A stretch of DNA of 64,000 bases from an uncultured Selenomonadales bacterium (GCA_900315925.1 ONAV01000009.1:1-64000), one strand, 5' to 3'. Shown: positions 1 through 8,109, counted from the first letter of the stretch. A program made the numbers and translations. The notes: generated by a model not told the origin, from the letters alone.

Positions 1-115
1 CGCTGTATCACGTTATAAAATGTTTACAAATTTTCTCTAATGTTACATAAAATTATATAAAAAACAATATAAAAGTTACAGTGTTAAAAGACCACAAGGC
101 GCTGATTATAGATGG

Positions 116-156
116 CATTCAAGAGGTCAGGGGTTCGATCCCCCTCGTCTCCACCA
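116..156 (+). pseudogene. 3' fragment of a tRNA gene (tRNA-Ala-like), probable attachment-site remnant
   Basis: The segment holds a variable loop (AGGTC), a perfect T arm (AGGGG, TTCGATC, CCCCT), the 3' acceptor strand CGTCTCC and an encoded ACCA. This matches the 3' half of a class I tRNA, most like tRNA-Ala. No 5' acceptor strand (GGGGACG or similar), D arm or anticodon arm precedes it; the upstream 115 bases are very AT-rich and unlike tRNA. Integrases that target tRNA genes leave such 3' duplications at the far edge of an island, so this may be an att site with the element lying to the left. A tmRNA 3' end was considered, but the GAGGTC variable region is more tRNA-like. Confidence 0.6.
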
Positions 157-170
157 ACTTATAATCCAGT

Positions 171-205
171 AGCCATGCGGGTTTAAAGCCTGCATGGCTT
201 TCTTC
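171..205 (+). terminator. Rho-independent terminator after the tRNA fragment
   Basis: The 8-bp inverted repeat AGCCATGC (171-178) / GCATGGCT (192-199) is followed by TTTCTT. It is the natural terminator of the tRNA whose 3' end lies just upstream. Shortly downstream (225-246) is an exact 11-bp tandem duplication, AAATTCGAAAC twice. Confidence 0.7.
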
Positions 206-357
206 ATATTTATGCAAAAATGCCAAATTCGAAACAAATTCGAAACATTTTTCCAAAATTCTTGCTTAAATTTTGGTAACTTCGTGCAAACGCTGAAAAT
301 TGTTACCGCAAAAGAGCGGTTTCAGGATGCTGTATTTTTGAAAGAGGTGGAGTGGTT

Positions 358-756
358 ATGCAGGACGATGAAAGTAGGGTGCATGAGACGGTGAAGTCTG
401 TGTATCCGTATGAAACGGGCGAGGAAACGATTTGCGAATATGTGCGCGCAACGGTGAAAGCGGATCTGGCCGGAAAGTTTTCTTCCGGTCATACAGGCTG
501 CCTGTCTACAGCTGTGGTGGAAGCGATTGCCGCAAATATTTATTTCGACCGGAAAAAAGTATTTGAGAATGACCGTGCCGGCGCAGATGTGTATCTGCAG
601 AATCATGCAGGCAATTCTTCTTATGCGGTGGCATTTACGGAAAACGGAAAGAAGTTCTGGATGGTCCACAGCGGTTACGATGCCTTGCCATCCTGTATTT
701 CAGGTGTGAGCCTGACAGTCGAACGTCCGGACCATAAAGGCTGTTGCGGTGAATAG
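358..756 (+). CDS. Hypothetical protein, 132 aa
   Basis: I do not recognise a family. The ATG at 358 is preferred to an in-frame GTG at 352 because AAAGAGGTGG (341-350) sits about 7 nt before it. The protein is soluble-looking, with no signal peptide or membrane segment, and has a Cys pair near the C terminus (HKGCCGE). The N-terminal half is acidic and helical in character, and the C-terminal half looks beta-rich. Its last 27 codons overlap, tail to tail, the end of the GH3 gene on the other strand. It sits directly beside the tRNA fragment, so it could be ordinary chromosome or the first gene outside a mobile element. An antisense frame (322-669) has no comparable ribosome binding site. Confidence 0.55.
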   Translation: MQDDESRVHETVKSVYPYETGEETICEYVRATVKADLAGKFSSGHTGCLSTAVVEAIAANIYFDRKKVFENDRAGADVYLQNHAGNSSYAVAFTENGKKFWMVHSGYDALPSCISGVSLTVERPDHKGCCGE

Positions 757-1973
757 TGTTGTGAAACGTTTGCGTTTCCCGACAACCGGTTAAAACAGTT
801 TTTCCGTTGGTCGTTGTCCATTAATTTTTTTAACTTACAATACACGATGCGACGGACGGAGGCATCTATATCTTTTTGAGAAATCTTCCCGTCTTTCACG
901 GCCTGCAACGTGCTTCGGTAAATACGTTGCTGCACTTCCGGCTTGTGGCAGCTCAGCAGTATATCCGTTCCGGCCTGAACCGCAATGATGCCGATTTCTT
1001 CCGGCTGATATCCTTCACTGACGGCGCCCATATCCAGGTCGTCAGTGATGACGATACCCTGATATCCCAGTTGGTTCCGCAGCAGTTGTTTCAGGATGAC
1101 AGGCGAAAGGCTGGCGGGTTTTGTATCAAACGCAGGGTAGCGGATATGGCCAGCCATCACCATGAACTCGTGGTGCGGATACTGGTCGATGATGTTCCGG
1201 AAAGGCAGCAGGTCTTCCTGTAAAATGGTCTGCCGGGGTACATTCACTACAGACTGATCAGTATGAGGATCGGTTTCGCTGCGTCCCATGCCGGGGAAAT
1301 GTTTGACGGTAAACAGAACACCGCTGTCACGTAAACCGCGGCAGGCTTGTTCTCCGAAAGCTGTAACCTGCTGCGGTGTAGTTCCGTAGGAACGTCCGTG
1401 CATGCGGCTGCTGATGTCTAACACCGGAGCAAAATCAAGATTGAAGCCAAGTTCGTGAATATCCTTTCCGGTATTGTTTGCATGGTTGTATGCGTTTTCC
1501 GGTTTGCCTGTAGCACCGATTTCAGCAGCGGCAGGCGCCATATAGGCATGCTGCTTCATGCGGGTGACGAGGCCTCCTTCCTGATCTACCGAAAGGAAGA
1601 GGGGAAGGGCGTATTTGTTCAGAACGAGATTACGCAGAGAGGCGTTTAATGCTTTTACCTGTTCCCTGTTTTCCATGTTCCGGTCAAACAGGATGACGCC
1701 GCCTGCATGCATAGAGGAAAGTGTGTTTTTTGTGGTTTCCGTAAGTGTGGTTCCATGAATCCCCACAAACATCATCTGGCCGATTTTTTCTTCCAGCGTG
1801 AGTTTGTCTGTGACGGCAGAAGCCATCTGCCGGAGACCATGCTCCGTGGCCCAGGTTTCAACAGACGGTTGCGTATCGTTTGACTGAATGTTTCCTTTTT
1901 CTGCGGCGCTGCAGCCGCAAATCAGAAATAAAACAAGTAACAATATGTTTACTGCTGAAAATTTCTTTTTCAT
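675..1973 (-). CDS. nagZ: Glycoside hydrolase family 3 lipoprotein, beta-N-acetylhexosaminidase-like
   Basis: This 432-aa GH3 enzyme probably removes N-acetylglucosamine from muropeptides outside the membrane. Residues 1-21 form a lipoprotein signal peptide ending at Cys21 (LICGC), which fixes the start at 1973 rather than the upstream in-frame ATG at 2015. GH3 signatures are visible: DQEGGLVTRMK, the KHFPG loop followed by TDPH (the Asp/His dyad of NagZ-type enzymes), and VITDDLDMG containing the nucleophile Asp. The usual KHFPGHG reads KHFPGMG. About 30 residues follow the expected end of the barrel, and this tail overlaps the convergent gene. Lipid anchoring would depend on Lgt, encoded at 57138-57956. 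The symbol is by family; substrate is inferred. Confidence 0.82.
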   Translation of the reverse strand: MKKKFSAVNILLLVLFLICGCSAAEKGNIQSNDTQPSVETWATEHGLRQMASAVTDKLTLEEKIGQMMFVGIHGTTLTETTKNTLSSMHAGGVILFDRNMENREQVKALNASLRNLVLNKYALPLFLSVDQEGGLVTRMKQHAYMAPAAAEIGATGKPENAYNHANNTGKDIHELGFNLDFAPVLDISSRMHGRSYGTTPQQVTAFGEQACRGLRDSGVLFTVKHFPGMGRSETDPHTDQSVVNVPRQTILQEDLLPFRNIIDQYPHHEFMVMAGHIRYPAFDTKPASLSPVILKQLLRNQLGYQGIVITDDLDMGAVSEGYQPEEIGIIAVQAGTDILLSCHKPEVQQRIYRSTLQAVKDGKISQKDIDASVRRIVYCKLKKLMDNDQRKNCFNRLSGNANVSQHYSPQQPLWSGRSTVRLTPEIQDGKAS

Positions 1974-2093
1974 TATTACATACCTGCTCTCCAAATATAT
2001 TGCAATTACTCTCATTATATCATAATATTATAGCATAAGCTCCCGGGAATTACCGCCTGTAAAGATGGTATGTCAGTTTTGGAGGTAAGCGAT

Positions 2094-2432
2094 ATGAAAC
2101 TGTGGAAATATTATCTCCTGTCATGGGCAAGCGGATTATTGACACTTATGTTTTCTGTGGGCGGCGCTCTGGCGTTTGTAACGTATATTAGCAGTCCTTC
2201 TACTGTAGACGGAATTATGCGCAAGGGCCACATGAGCGTGATGGAATTTATCCTGCCCCTGTTTCTGATTGGTATCGTCTGTTTTATCCTCTATCTTTGC
2301 GTTTCACTTTTTTGCATCTTCCGTAAACTGCGGGCAGAAGAGCACCGTGTACTGCATTTTTTGCTGAATCTGATCCTGTATCTGGCAACGGCGGCGGGAA
2401 CTGTTCCTTTATTGATACTGTTGTTTAATTAG
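2094..2432 (+). CDS. Small integral membrane protein, 112 aa
   Basis: GGAGG (2080-2084) sits at good spacing before the ATG at 2094, so I use this start rather than the upstream ATG at 2070. Three hydrophobic segments are visible: about residues 8-32, 50-75 and 85-110. A short basic cytoplasmic-type stretch (FRKLRAEEHR) separates the second and third. No family is recognised. The gene stands alone, divergent from the GH3 lipoprotein gene, and is followed by a 35-codon ORF for another membrane peptide. Confidence 0.7.
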   Translation: MKLWKYYLLSWASGLLTLMFSVGGALAFVTYISSPSTVDGIMRKGHMSVMEFILPLFLIGIVCFILYLCVSLFCIFRKLRAEEHRVLHFLLNLILYLATAAGTVPLLILLFN

Positions 2433-2594
2433 GAAATTGACTTTTACATCGATTTTTACTATAATTTATTTAACAAAATAAATAGTGAAATTTTGGACTT
2501 ATGTAACTCTCTGTGATAATAATTGATGACAGAGACTCTTTCGTCAACGTTTTTTATCTGACTGGCTTCGACGATGCTAGAAAGGACGGGCGCC

Positions 2595-2702
2595 ATGGGC
2601 GAAAAGTTTAAAACTTTTATTTCCTGTACAAAAGAAGACAACATGAAGTTGCTTGCGTTTGTAATTGTGTTGCTTGCCATTATTGCATTCTTTGGCTGGT
2701 AA
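2595..2702 (+). CDS. Putative 35-aa single-pass membrane protein
   Basis: A short ORF starts at ATG 2595 with AAAGGA (2581-2586) eight bases upstream. The first 16 residues are polar and charged (GEKFKTF, CTKEDN). Residues 17-34 form one hydrophobic helix, and the protein ends FFGW before TAA. The charge pattern suggests the N terminus stays in the cytoplasm. It has no known family that I can name; bacterial membrane peptides of this size often bind larger membrane partners. The following 218 bases to the next gene hold only AT-rich sequence and a CAAAtCCGG / CCGGTTTG hairpin near 2834-2861. Confidence 0.5.
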   Translation: MGEKFKTFISCTKEDNMKLLAFVIVLLAIIAFFGW

Positions 2703-2920
2703 TTATAATGTGTTTTTTGTGAATTATGCAATTTAGCTATACAATATATTGTGGATTTGTGTTATAATGTTTAAGTAATGGTGTTTTGTCGGTTTTTGTT
2801 TTCGGTCTTTTTATAATTTGTAGATTGATTCTGCAAATCCGGACAAGCGTTTTCCGGTTTGCGGGGATTCTGTAAAATGGTTTTGAAAAATAACAATTTT
2901 GACTGCGAAGGTGTGATTTC

Positions 2921-3625
2921 ATGAAAAAATCAAAGCCTGGTATTTTTGTATATATGTTAGCCTATCTTGCGATTCTGATGCGCTGGATGCGCCAGAGCAC
3001 GCTGGGCAAAGTGGTGACGGCGGGCCTTTTGATTGTGCTCGTCAGCGGTACATACAATCATTTGAGTGCGGCTCCTTTTTTTGCGGATAATGCCCAGCCC
3101 AAACTGACAGAGACAGAGAAGATTGAGCAAAAGGGGCAGGAAGAGATTGCCAAAAAGGCAGAAGTGCAGAAACTGAAAGTGGAAGAGGCCAAGGCGCTGG
3201 CCCAGCCTGTAACGAGCCACACTTACAGTTTGGTTATCACGAAAAGCGCATACCGGATTTCCCTGTTGGATAACGGGACCCCGATTAAGGAATATAACTG
3301 TGCGGTAGGCCGTAATCCGGGACAGAAGACGAAAACGGGTGACGCAAGGACTCCCGTGGGGACCTTTAAAGTAGAATCCATCAATCCTTCTTCCGACTGG
3401 GTGTCTGATGAAGACGGCAAGGGAGCTTATGGACCCTGGTTCATTACCCTTGATACCCGTGAGCTGAGCAAGGGCGAGTGGAACGGTATTGGCATTTCCG
3501 GCACGAACAAACCGGAAGGACTGGGAAGAGCTTCTTCCGCTGGAAGTATCCGGGTACGGAACAGCGATATTGAAGAAATCAAAAAGTTCGTGAAGGTCGG
3601 CACGGTCGTTACGATCAAAGAGTGA
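2921..3625 (+). CDS. YkuD-type L,D-transpeptidase homologue lacking catalytic Cys and His (probable pseudoenzyme)
   Basis: A 234-aa membrane-anchored protein: TM helix about residues 30-50, a Lys/Glu-rich linker to about residue 98, then a YkuD domain (SLVITKSAYRISLLDNG, GRNPGQK, TPVGTF). In YkuD enzymes the active site is HGT followed by S-x-GC-x-R. Here the equivalent residues are Ser193 (ISGTNKP; codon TCC) and Ser209 (AGSIR; codon AGT), so both the conserved His and the nucleophile Cys are replaced. The rest of the fold is intact and the frame is open, so this looks like a maintained non-catalytic paralogue rather than a decaying gene. The next gene encodes a canonical copy. Possible roles are peptidoglycan binding or regulation of its partner (inference). 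Confidence 0.85.
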   Translation: MKKSKPGIFVYMLAYLAILMRWMRQSTLGKVVTAGLLIVLVSGTYNHLSAAPFFADNAQPKLTETEKIEQKGQEEIAKKAEVQKLKVEEAKALAQPVTSHTYSLVITKSAYRISLLDNGTPIKEYNCAVGRNPGQKTKTGDARTPVGTFKVESINPSSDWVSDEDGKGAYGPWFITLDTRELSKGEWNGIGISGTNKPEGLGRASSAGSIRVRNSDIEEIKKFVKVGTVVTIKE

Positions 3626-3634
3626 TGAGCAGGC

Positions 3635-3682
3635 AAAGAGTTATTCCACAAAGAGACACTTGCGGAGTAACTCTTTCTTTTT
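3635..3682 (+). terminator. Rho-independent terminator
   Basis: A perfect 9-bp stem, AAAGAGTTA (3635-3643) / TAACTCTTT (3668-3676), is followed by CTTTTT. It separates the two YkuD genes into independent transcription units. Confidence 0.75.
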
Positions 3683-3747
3683 ATAGCGCTGCGTTTTATG
3701 TTTAGGGTAACCGCAGGATTGCAGCGGACCCGGAAAGAGAGATTGCT

Positions 3748-4476
3748 GTGAAACAGAATCAGAAACTGGCTAAACTTACCGTGGTACTGATGGCGTTATT
3801 GATGCTGTTTTCTACTGTACTCATAGCGGGCTGCAAGGAAGAAGGTACGGGGAAAGAAAAACCGAACGTTACAGGGACGCAAAAATCACCGGAACAGATT
3901 GCCGCGGAAAAGAAAGCCAAAGAAGAGGCAGAGAAAAAAGCGAAGGAAGAAGCGGGAAAGAAGGCTAAAGAAGCGGCGGAACAGAAGAAAAAGGAAGCAG
4001 AAGAAAAAGCCAAACAAGAGAAAGAACTGATCAAACGGAATGCAGATCAGAAAAAGTATTGGGTGCATATTAAAAAGAGCGCTTTTACCCTGTATTTGCT
4101 GGATGATAAAAATACTGTGATCAAATCCTATGACTGCACCCTGGGAAAAAATCCGGGGCAGAAACAAAAACGTGGCGATATGAAGACGCCTACCGGCACC
4201 TTCTATGTAGATGAAATTGATGACGCGTCCGCCTGGACACACGATTTCGGCGATGGCAAGGGCGAAATCAAAGGAGCCTATGGTCCCTGGTTCATCAGTA
4301 TCAATACCGATGAAATGAGCAAGGGGGCCTGGGGTGGAATCGGTATCCATGGAACTCACAAGCCCCATGTGATGCGCGCCCGGGATTCGGAAGGATGTAT
4401 TCGTCTGCAGAATCAGAATGTAAACGAACTGAAACAGTACGTGCGTGTCGGGACAAAAGTTGTAATTGAAGAATAA
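3748..4476 (+). CDS. L,D-transpeptidase lipoprotein (YkuD domain)
   Basis: This 242-aa enzyme is predicted to form L,D (3-3) cross-links or attach proteins to peptidoglycan. It has a lipoprotein signal (LIAGC, Cys about residue 29), then a highly charged Lys/Glu/Ala helix (about 50-95) that should act as a rigid spacer from the membrane. The YkuD domain follows, with GKNPGQK, TPTGTF and the complete active site: His201 (IHGTHKP) and Cys217 (EGCIR). The start is GTG at 3748, chosen because the signal peptide begins there. The spacing between His and Cys is identical to that between the substituted serines in the upstream paralogue, so the pair arose by duplication. Confidence 0.88.
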   Translation: MKQNQKLAKLTVVLMALLMLFSTVLIAGCKEEGTGKEKPNVTGTQKSPEQIAAEKKAKEEAEKKAKEEAGKKAKEAAEQKKKEAEEKAKQEKELIKRNADQKKYWVHIKKSAFTLYLLDDKNTVIKSYDCTLGKNPGQKQKRGDMKTPTGTFYVDEIDDASAWTHDFGDGKGEIKGAYGPWFISINTDEMSKGAWGGIGIHGTHKPHVMRARDSEGCIRLQNQNVNELKQYVRVGTKVVIEE

Positions 4477-4568
4477 CGTTTTTCATGGAATCGCAGTTAT
4501 GGGTGCTTTATATAGAAATATAAAGCAAAAATGATTGCGTGGTATGGTGTTGTGGGGAATGAAGTAAA

Positions 4569-5732
4569 TTGAAAAAGATAGATCCCGCCGTGTACCTGTT
4601 CTCGTTGGGACATCTATCCGTAGACTGGTGTCAGGGAGCGATTCCGGCGTTGCTGCCCTATTTTATCCGCAATTATGATTTATCCTATCAGGCTGCAGGA
4701 ACGCTGATTTTTGCCAATGTGCTGGTTGCTTCCGTATTGCAGCCGCTGTTCGGGTATTATTCGGACCGTATTTCCCGCCCCTGGTTCATACCCTTGGGGA
4801 CGTTGTTTTGCGGGATTTCCGTTGCGTTGATGGGGCTTTGTACATCCTATTCTGCTATTTTTGCGGCAGCCATGCTGAGCGGTGTGGGCAGCGCGATATT
4901 CCATCCGGAAGCGGCGCTGATGGTCAATCGCATAGCGGCACAGGCTAAGGGGCAGGCGTTGGGAACGTTTTCGGTGGGCGGCAACGCAGGGTTTGCGGTT
5001 GGACCGATCGTAGCAGGCTTTTGTGCTTATAAAGCGGGGATTCATTCCCTGCTCATATTTTTTATCGTAAATGCTGTCCTGGCTGCAGCGCTTTGGACCA
5101 GGATGACTTGCATATTACGTCAGGCAGCTGTGCTTGACAGGCAGCAAACCGGGAAGCAGGAAACGAAAGTCCGGGAGAATGACTGGAAATCATTTGCGAT
5201 TCTGTCCATGCCGATATTTGCGCGTTCCGTCGGATTTACGTTAAGCAATACGTTTATTCCGATTTACTGGATGACAGTGCTGCACGCTTCGGCCACGCAG
5301 GGAACGACCGCGCTTTCCATCCTGTTTACAATCGGAGCCTGTATTACCTTTGGCGGCGGTTTGCTGGCTGACCGGCTCGGATATGTAAAAGTAATCCGGG
5401 CAGCATTTTTTTGTATGGTGCCAACGTATCTGTTTCTGACCCATACAACCGATATATGGGTTGCGACGGCGCTGCTGGTTCCGGCGGCGGTGTCGATCTT
5501 TATGCCTTACAGTCCCATCGTTGTGCTGGGGCAGACGTATCTGGCCAAAAATGCCGGTTTTGCTTCCGGCGTTACGCTGGGTCTGACCACAACGCTGGGG
5601 GGAATCTTTGCACCTCTGGTAGGCGGGGCGGCAGACCGGTGGGGGCTGGTACCGGCGTTGCAGATTTTCTGGATTGCCGGGTTGATTGGATTAATTGCGG
5701 CCTTTTTCCTTCCGGAACCGGAAAAGGAATAA
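4569..5732 (+). CDS. MFS exporter, fosmidomycin-resistance (Fsr) type
   Basis: A 387-aa major facilitator with about 12 hydrophobic segments. The N terminus (LFSLGHLSVDWCQGAIPALLPYF) and the first-half loop GYYSDRISRPWFIP, plus GSAIFHPEAAL, match the Fsr subgroup, which exports fosmidomycin in Escherichia coli. The start is TTG at 4569, with GGGGAATGAAG upstream. The physiological substrate here is unknown. It is followed by thioredoxin 72 bases later, so the two may be co-transcribed, but I see no functional link. Confidence 0.8.
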   Translation: MKKIDPAVYLFSLGHLSVDWCQGAIPALLPYFIRNYDLSYQAAGTLIFANVLVASVLQPLFGYYSDRISRPWFIPLGTLFCGISVALMGLCTSYSAIFAAAMLSGVGSAIFHPEAALMVNRIAAQAKGQALGTFSVGGNAGFAVGPIVAGFCAYKAGIHSLLIFFIVNAVLAAALWTRMTCILRQAAVLDRQQTGKQETKVRENDWKSFAILSMPIFARSVGFTLSNTFIPIYWMTVLHASATQGTTALSILFTIGACITFGGGLLADRLGYVKVIRAAFFCMVPTYLFLTHTTDIWVATALLVPAAVSIFMPYSPIVVLGQTYLAKNAGFASGVTLGLTTTLGGIFAPLVGGAADRWGLVPALQIFWIAGLIGLIAAFFLPEPEKE

Positions 5733-5804
5733 AAGGCCGGTTAAAAGTAAAAGAATTTTGTGAGCAAAAACAGTTTGTCAGTGTAAAGAAAAGAGGGAAT
5801 AAAA

Positions 5805-6113
5805 ATGGCAGTAACAGTACTTAACAAAGATAATTTTAAAAACGAAGTGTTAAAAGCGGATAAACCGGTGCTGGTTGATTTTTGGGCAACCTGGTGCGGT
5901 CCCTGCCGTATGATGGCTCCCGTAGTGGAAAAGATTGCGGAAGAACATCCGGAGATAAAAGTCTGCAAGGTGGACATTGACGAGAATCCGGAACTGGCGC
6001 AGATGTTCAATGTGATGAGCATTCCGACCCTGGCGGCGTTTAAGGACGGTCAGCTGACTGGTACGGCGGTAGGTTATCAGCCGAAAGAAAATGTGATGAG
6101 GCTGTTTGCGTGA
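5805..6113 (+). CDS. trxA: Thioredoxin
   Basis: A 102-aa cytoplasmic thiol-disulfide oxidoreductase with the canonical active site WCGPCR (about residues 30-35), the buried Asp in VDFWATWC, and the cis-proline in SIPTLAAF. The length is typical. AGAGGG lies upstream of the ATG. The adjacent downstream gene encodes a thioredoxin-reductase-like flavoprotein, so together they form an electron-transfer pair that supplies reductant to disulfide-forming enzymes and possibly to peroxide defence. Confidence 0.95.
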   Translation: MAVTVLNKDNFKNEVLKADKPVLVDFWATWCGPCRMMAPVVEKIAEEHPEIKVCKVDIDENPELAQMFNVMSIPTLAAFKDGQLTGTAVGYQPKENVMRLFA

Positions 6114-6203
6114 TATTTGTACAGGCATTTCAGAGCTGACATTTCGTACAGTAATTGACAGCCTGCCGTACATCCGGAGTGATGTGGCAGAGGAGAAAAC
6201 ACG

Positions 6204-7082
6204 ATGGATATTATTATTATCGGCAGCGGTCCGGCAGGTATTTCCGCTGCGTTGTACGCGAAACGCGCCGGCGCGGATGTAACGGTAATCTCCCGGGGCA
6301 GAGGGGCGCTGGAAAAAGCGGAAAAAATAGAGAACTATTATGGCCTGGCCGAGCCTGTGACAGGCGCGGAGCTGGAAGCAAACGGGATAGCCGGGGCCAA
6401 ACGGCTTGGCGTGAACTTTATTGAGGATGAAGTGGTCGGCGTTGCCATGAATGATGATTTTACCGGTCTTGTGGTACAGACGCCGAACCGGACCTGTGAC
6501 GCAAAAGCAGTCGTGCTGTCGGCGGGAAGCACCCGGTTGGCGCCGAAGATTCCGGGACTGAAAGAACTGGAAGGAAAAGGTGTAAGCTATTGTGCTATCT
6601 GCGATGCATTTTTCTATCGCCAGAAAATCGTGGCGGTTCTGGGCGAAGGGGAATACGCCTTGCATGAAGCGGAAATCTTGCTGCCTCATGCCAGTAAGGT
6701 TATGTTGTTTACCAATGGAAAAGAGCCGGTGGTGGAGATACCGGATACCATTGAGGTGCATAAAGAAAAAGTAATTGCGGTGGAAGCGGAAAATGAAAAC
6801 GGTATGGAACGGGTGTGCGGTCTTCGCGCCGAAGGCGGCGCCCTTACCCCGGTGAATGGACTGTTTATAGCTCTGGGTACCGCTGGCAGTGTGGACCTGG
6901 CCCGCAAAATCGGGGCCGGCACGGAAAACAACCGCGTGGTTGTGGACGGAGACATGGCGACCAATGTGCCCGGCTTGTACGCAGCCGGCGATTGCACCGG
7001 CGGCCTGCTGCAGGTGGTGAAGGCTGCCTATGAAGGCGCCGTGGCCGGACTTGCGGCCGCTAAATATGCAAGACGTTCTTGA
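6204..7082 (+). CDS. Thioredoxin-reductase-like flavoprotein without NADPH-binding motifs (candidate ferredoxin-dependent type)
   Basis: A 292-aa flavoenzyme next to trxA. FAD-binding GSGPAGISAALYAKRAG lies at the N terminus, the redox pair is Cys130-Ala-Ile-Cys133 (YCAICDAFFY), and the second FAD signature GLYAAGDCTGG is near the end. In NADPH thioredoxin reductases GGGNSAxEEA and HRRxxxR bind NADPH. Here the first is GEGEYALHEA and the second is replaced by FTNGKEP, and the protein is about 20 residues shorter than usual. Ferredoxin-dependent flavin thioredoxin reductases (FFTR) of clostridia lack the same motifs, so ferredoxin is a reasonable donor for this anaerobe. NADH use cannot be excluded. 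Confidence 0.75.
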   Translation: MDIIIIGSGPAGISAALYAKRAGADVTVISRGRGALEKAEKIENYYGLAEPVTGAELEANGIAGAKRLGVNFIEDEVVGVAMNDDFTGLVVQTPNRTCDAKAVVLSAGSTRLAPKIPGLKELEGKGVSYCAICDAFFYRQKIVAVLGEGEYALHEAEILLPHASKVMLFTNGKEPVVEIPDTIEVHKEKVIAVEAENENGMERVCGLRAEGGALTPVNGLFIALGTAGSVDLARKIGAGTENNRVVVDGDMATNVPGLYAAGDCTGGLLQVVKAAYEGAVAGLAAAKYARRS

Positions 7083-7117
7083 AATTCCTTGCCGGTGTGT
7101 GTGAAAAAGAAAATGAA

Positions 7118-7164
7118 AAAACGCGAATGTGAACTCCGGAAGAGCTTACGTTCGCGTTTTGATT
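7118..7164. terminator. Bidirectional terminator between convergent genes
   Basis: A perfect 10-bp stem, AAAACGCGAA (7118-7127) / TTCGCGTTTT (7151-7160). The stem carries A-rich and T-rich ends, so it can terminate both the thioredoxin operon and the converging htpX-like gene. Confidence 0.75.
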
Positions 7165-7200
7165 TATAAATGAAAAAAGGTTTAAAATGTTTGAAAACCG

Positions 7201-8109
7201 TTATGCCAGATAATTCGCATTTACGTATTTTTCGATTCGTTCCAACCGTTGTTTGGTAGCAGGGTGGCTGGACAGGATCCGGGCGGCAAAGCCCATCTGG
7301 GCTTCCCCCTGGGTGATATAGAGGAGACCGTTGTAAAGTTCTGCGCCTAAGCCGATTTTGCAGGCATACTGGTCTGCTTCAAACTCGTCCTGCCGGGAAC
7401 TGAACATGGTGATAAGATGCAGTGGCAGCTGCATCAGGAACTGGAACAGCCAGATCTGGATGACGAAGAACCAGGAAATAATAGAGGTAAACCAGCCGAT
7501 GATGGGGATAAAACTGATAAGCTGGAGAATCAGGGTGATGTAACTGTAAATGCGTATGACCAGATTCCCGAATGAGCCCATCGTACTGGTCAGTAAAGCG
7601 GTGTTGGTATCCCGGTTCTGGATGTGCCCCATTTCATGGGCCAGGATGCCGGCGATTTCATTCGTCCGCAAGTTGGTCAGCAGAGGAAGCGTGACGGCAA
7701 TGTTGTTGCTGCCAACGGCAAACGCATTTAAATCTTTTACATTACATACATATAAATTATAATCGTCCATATCCAGTCCCGCTTTCCGGCAGACAATGGA
7801 CATGGCCTGTTTCAACTGTTCTCCGGCGGCTCCCGCAGGGCGCTGGCAGTTCAGAGACCAGCACAGATAACGCTGCATGATCCAGGTCCGGTATAACAGG
7901 CAGGGAATCAGCAGAGTAAGAGCGGACAGGACGATGATGATGTTTGTTTCCGTAAGGGGAATCGTAAAATAATTCATCCCTTTCAGCAGCCATTGCCAGC
8001 GAATAGGCCGGAAGATTTCCACCAGTCCCCAAAAGGTAGATACAATCAGGAAATTGACAATGAATGTCAGGCTGAGGACGACGATATCACGAAACAGATT
8101 ATACAACAT
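7201..8109 (-). CDS. htpX: M48-family zinc metalloprotease, HtpX-like
   Basis: A 302-aa membrane protease that degrades damaged or misfolded membrane proteins. Two N-terminal hydrophobic segments (about 8-30 and 52-70) precede a cytoplasmic catalytic region with HEMGH (about residue 160), the two zinc-binding His and the catalytic Glu. The third zinc ligand is probably the Glu in EFEADQYA. Two further hydrophobic segments lie between them (about 180-240). The C terminus has the typical SSHPATKQRLERIEKY. AGGAG precedes the ATG at 8109. Confidence 0.88.
   Translation of the reverse strand: MLYNLFRDIVVLSLTFIVNFLIVSTFWGLVEIFRPIRWQWLLKGMNYFTIPLTETNIIIVLSALTLLIPCLLYRTWIMQRYLCWSLNCQRPAGAAGEQLKQAMSIVCRKAGLDMDDYNLYVCNVKDLNAFAVGSNNIAVTLPLLTNLRTNEIAGILAHEMGHIQNRDTNTALLTSTMGSFGNLVIRIYSYITLILQLISFIPIIGWFTSIISWFFVIQIWLFQFLMQLPLHLITMFSSRQDEFEADQYACKIGLGAELYNGLLYITQGEAQMGFAARILSSHPATKQRLERIEKYVNANYLA

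Noticed and set aside
116-156. 3' end of tmRNA (ssrA)
   Set aside because: The variable loop AGGTC before the T arm is tRNA-like, and none of the tag-peptide or pseudoknot sequence is present upstream. A tRNA-Ala-type 3' half fits better.
2459-2731. - strand ORF of 90 aa in the gap before the first YkuD gene
   Set aside because: It has no ribosome binding site and is AT-driven. The + strand 35-codon membrane ORF within it has a proper start context.
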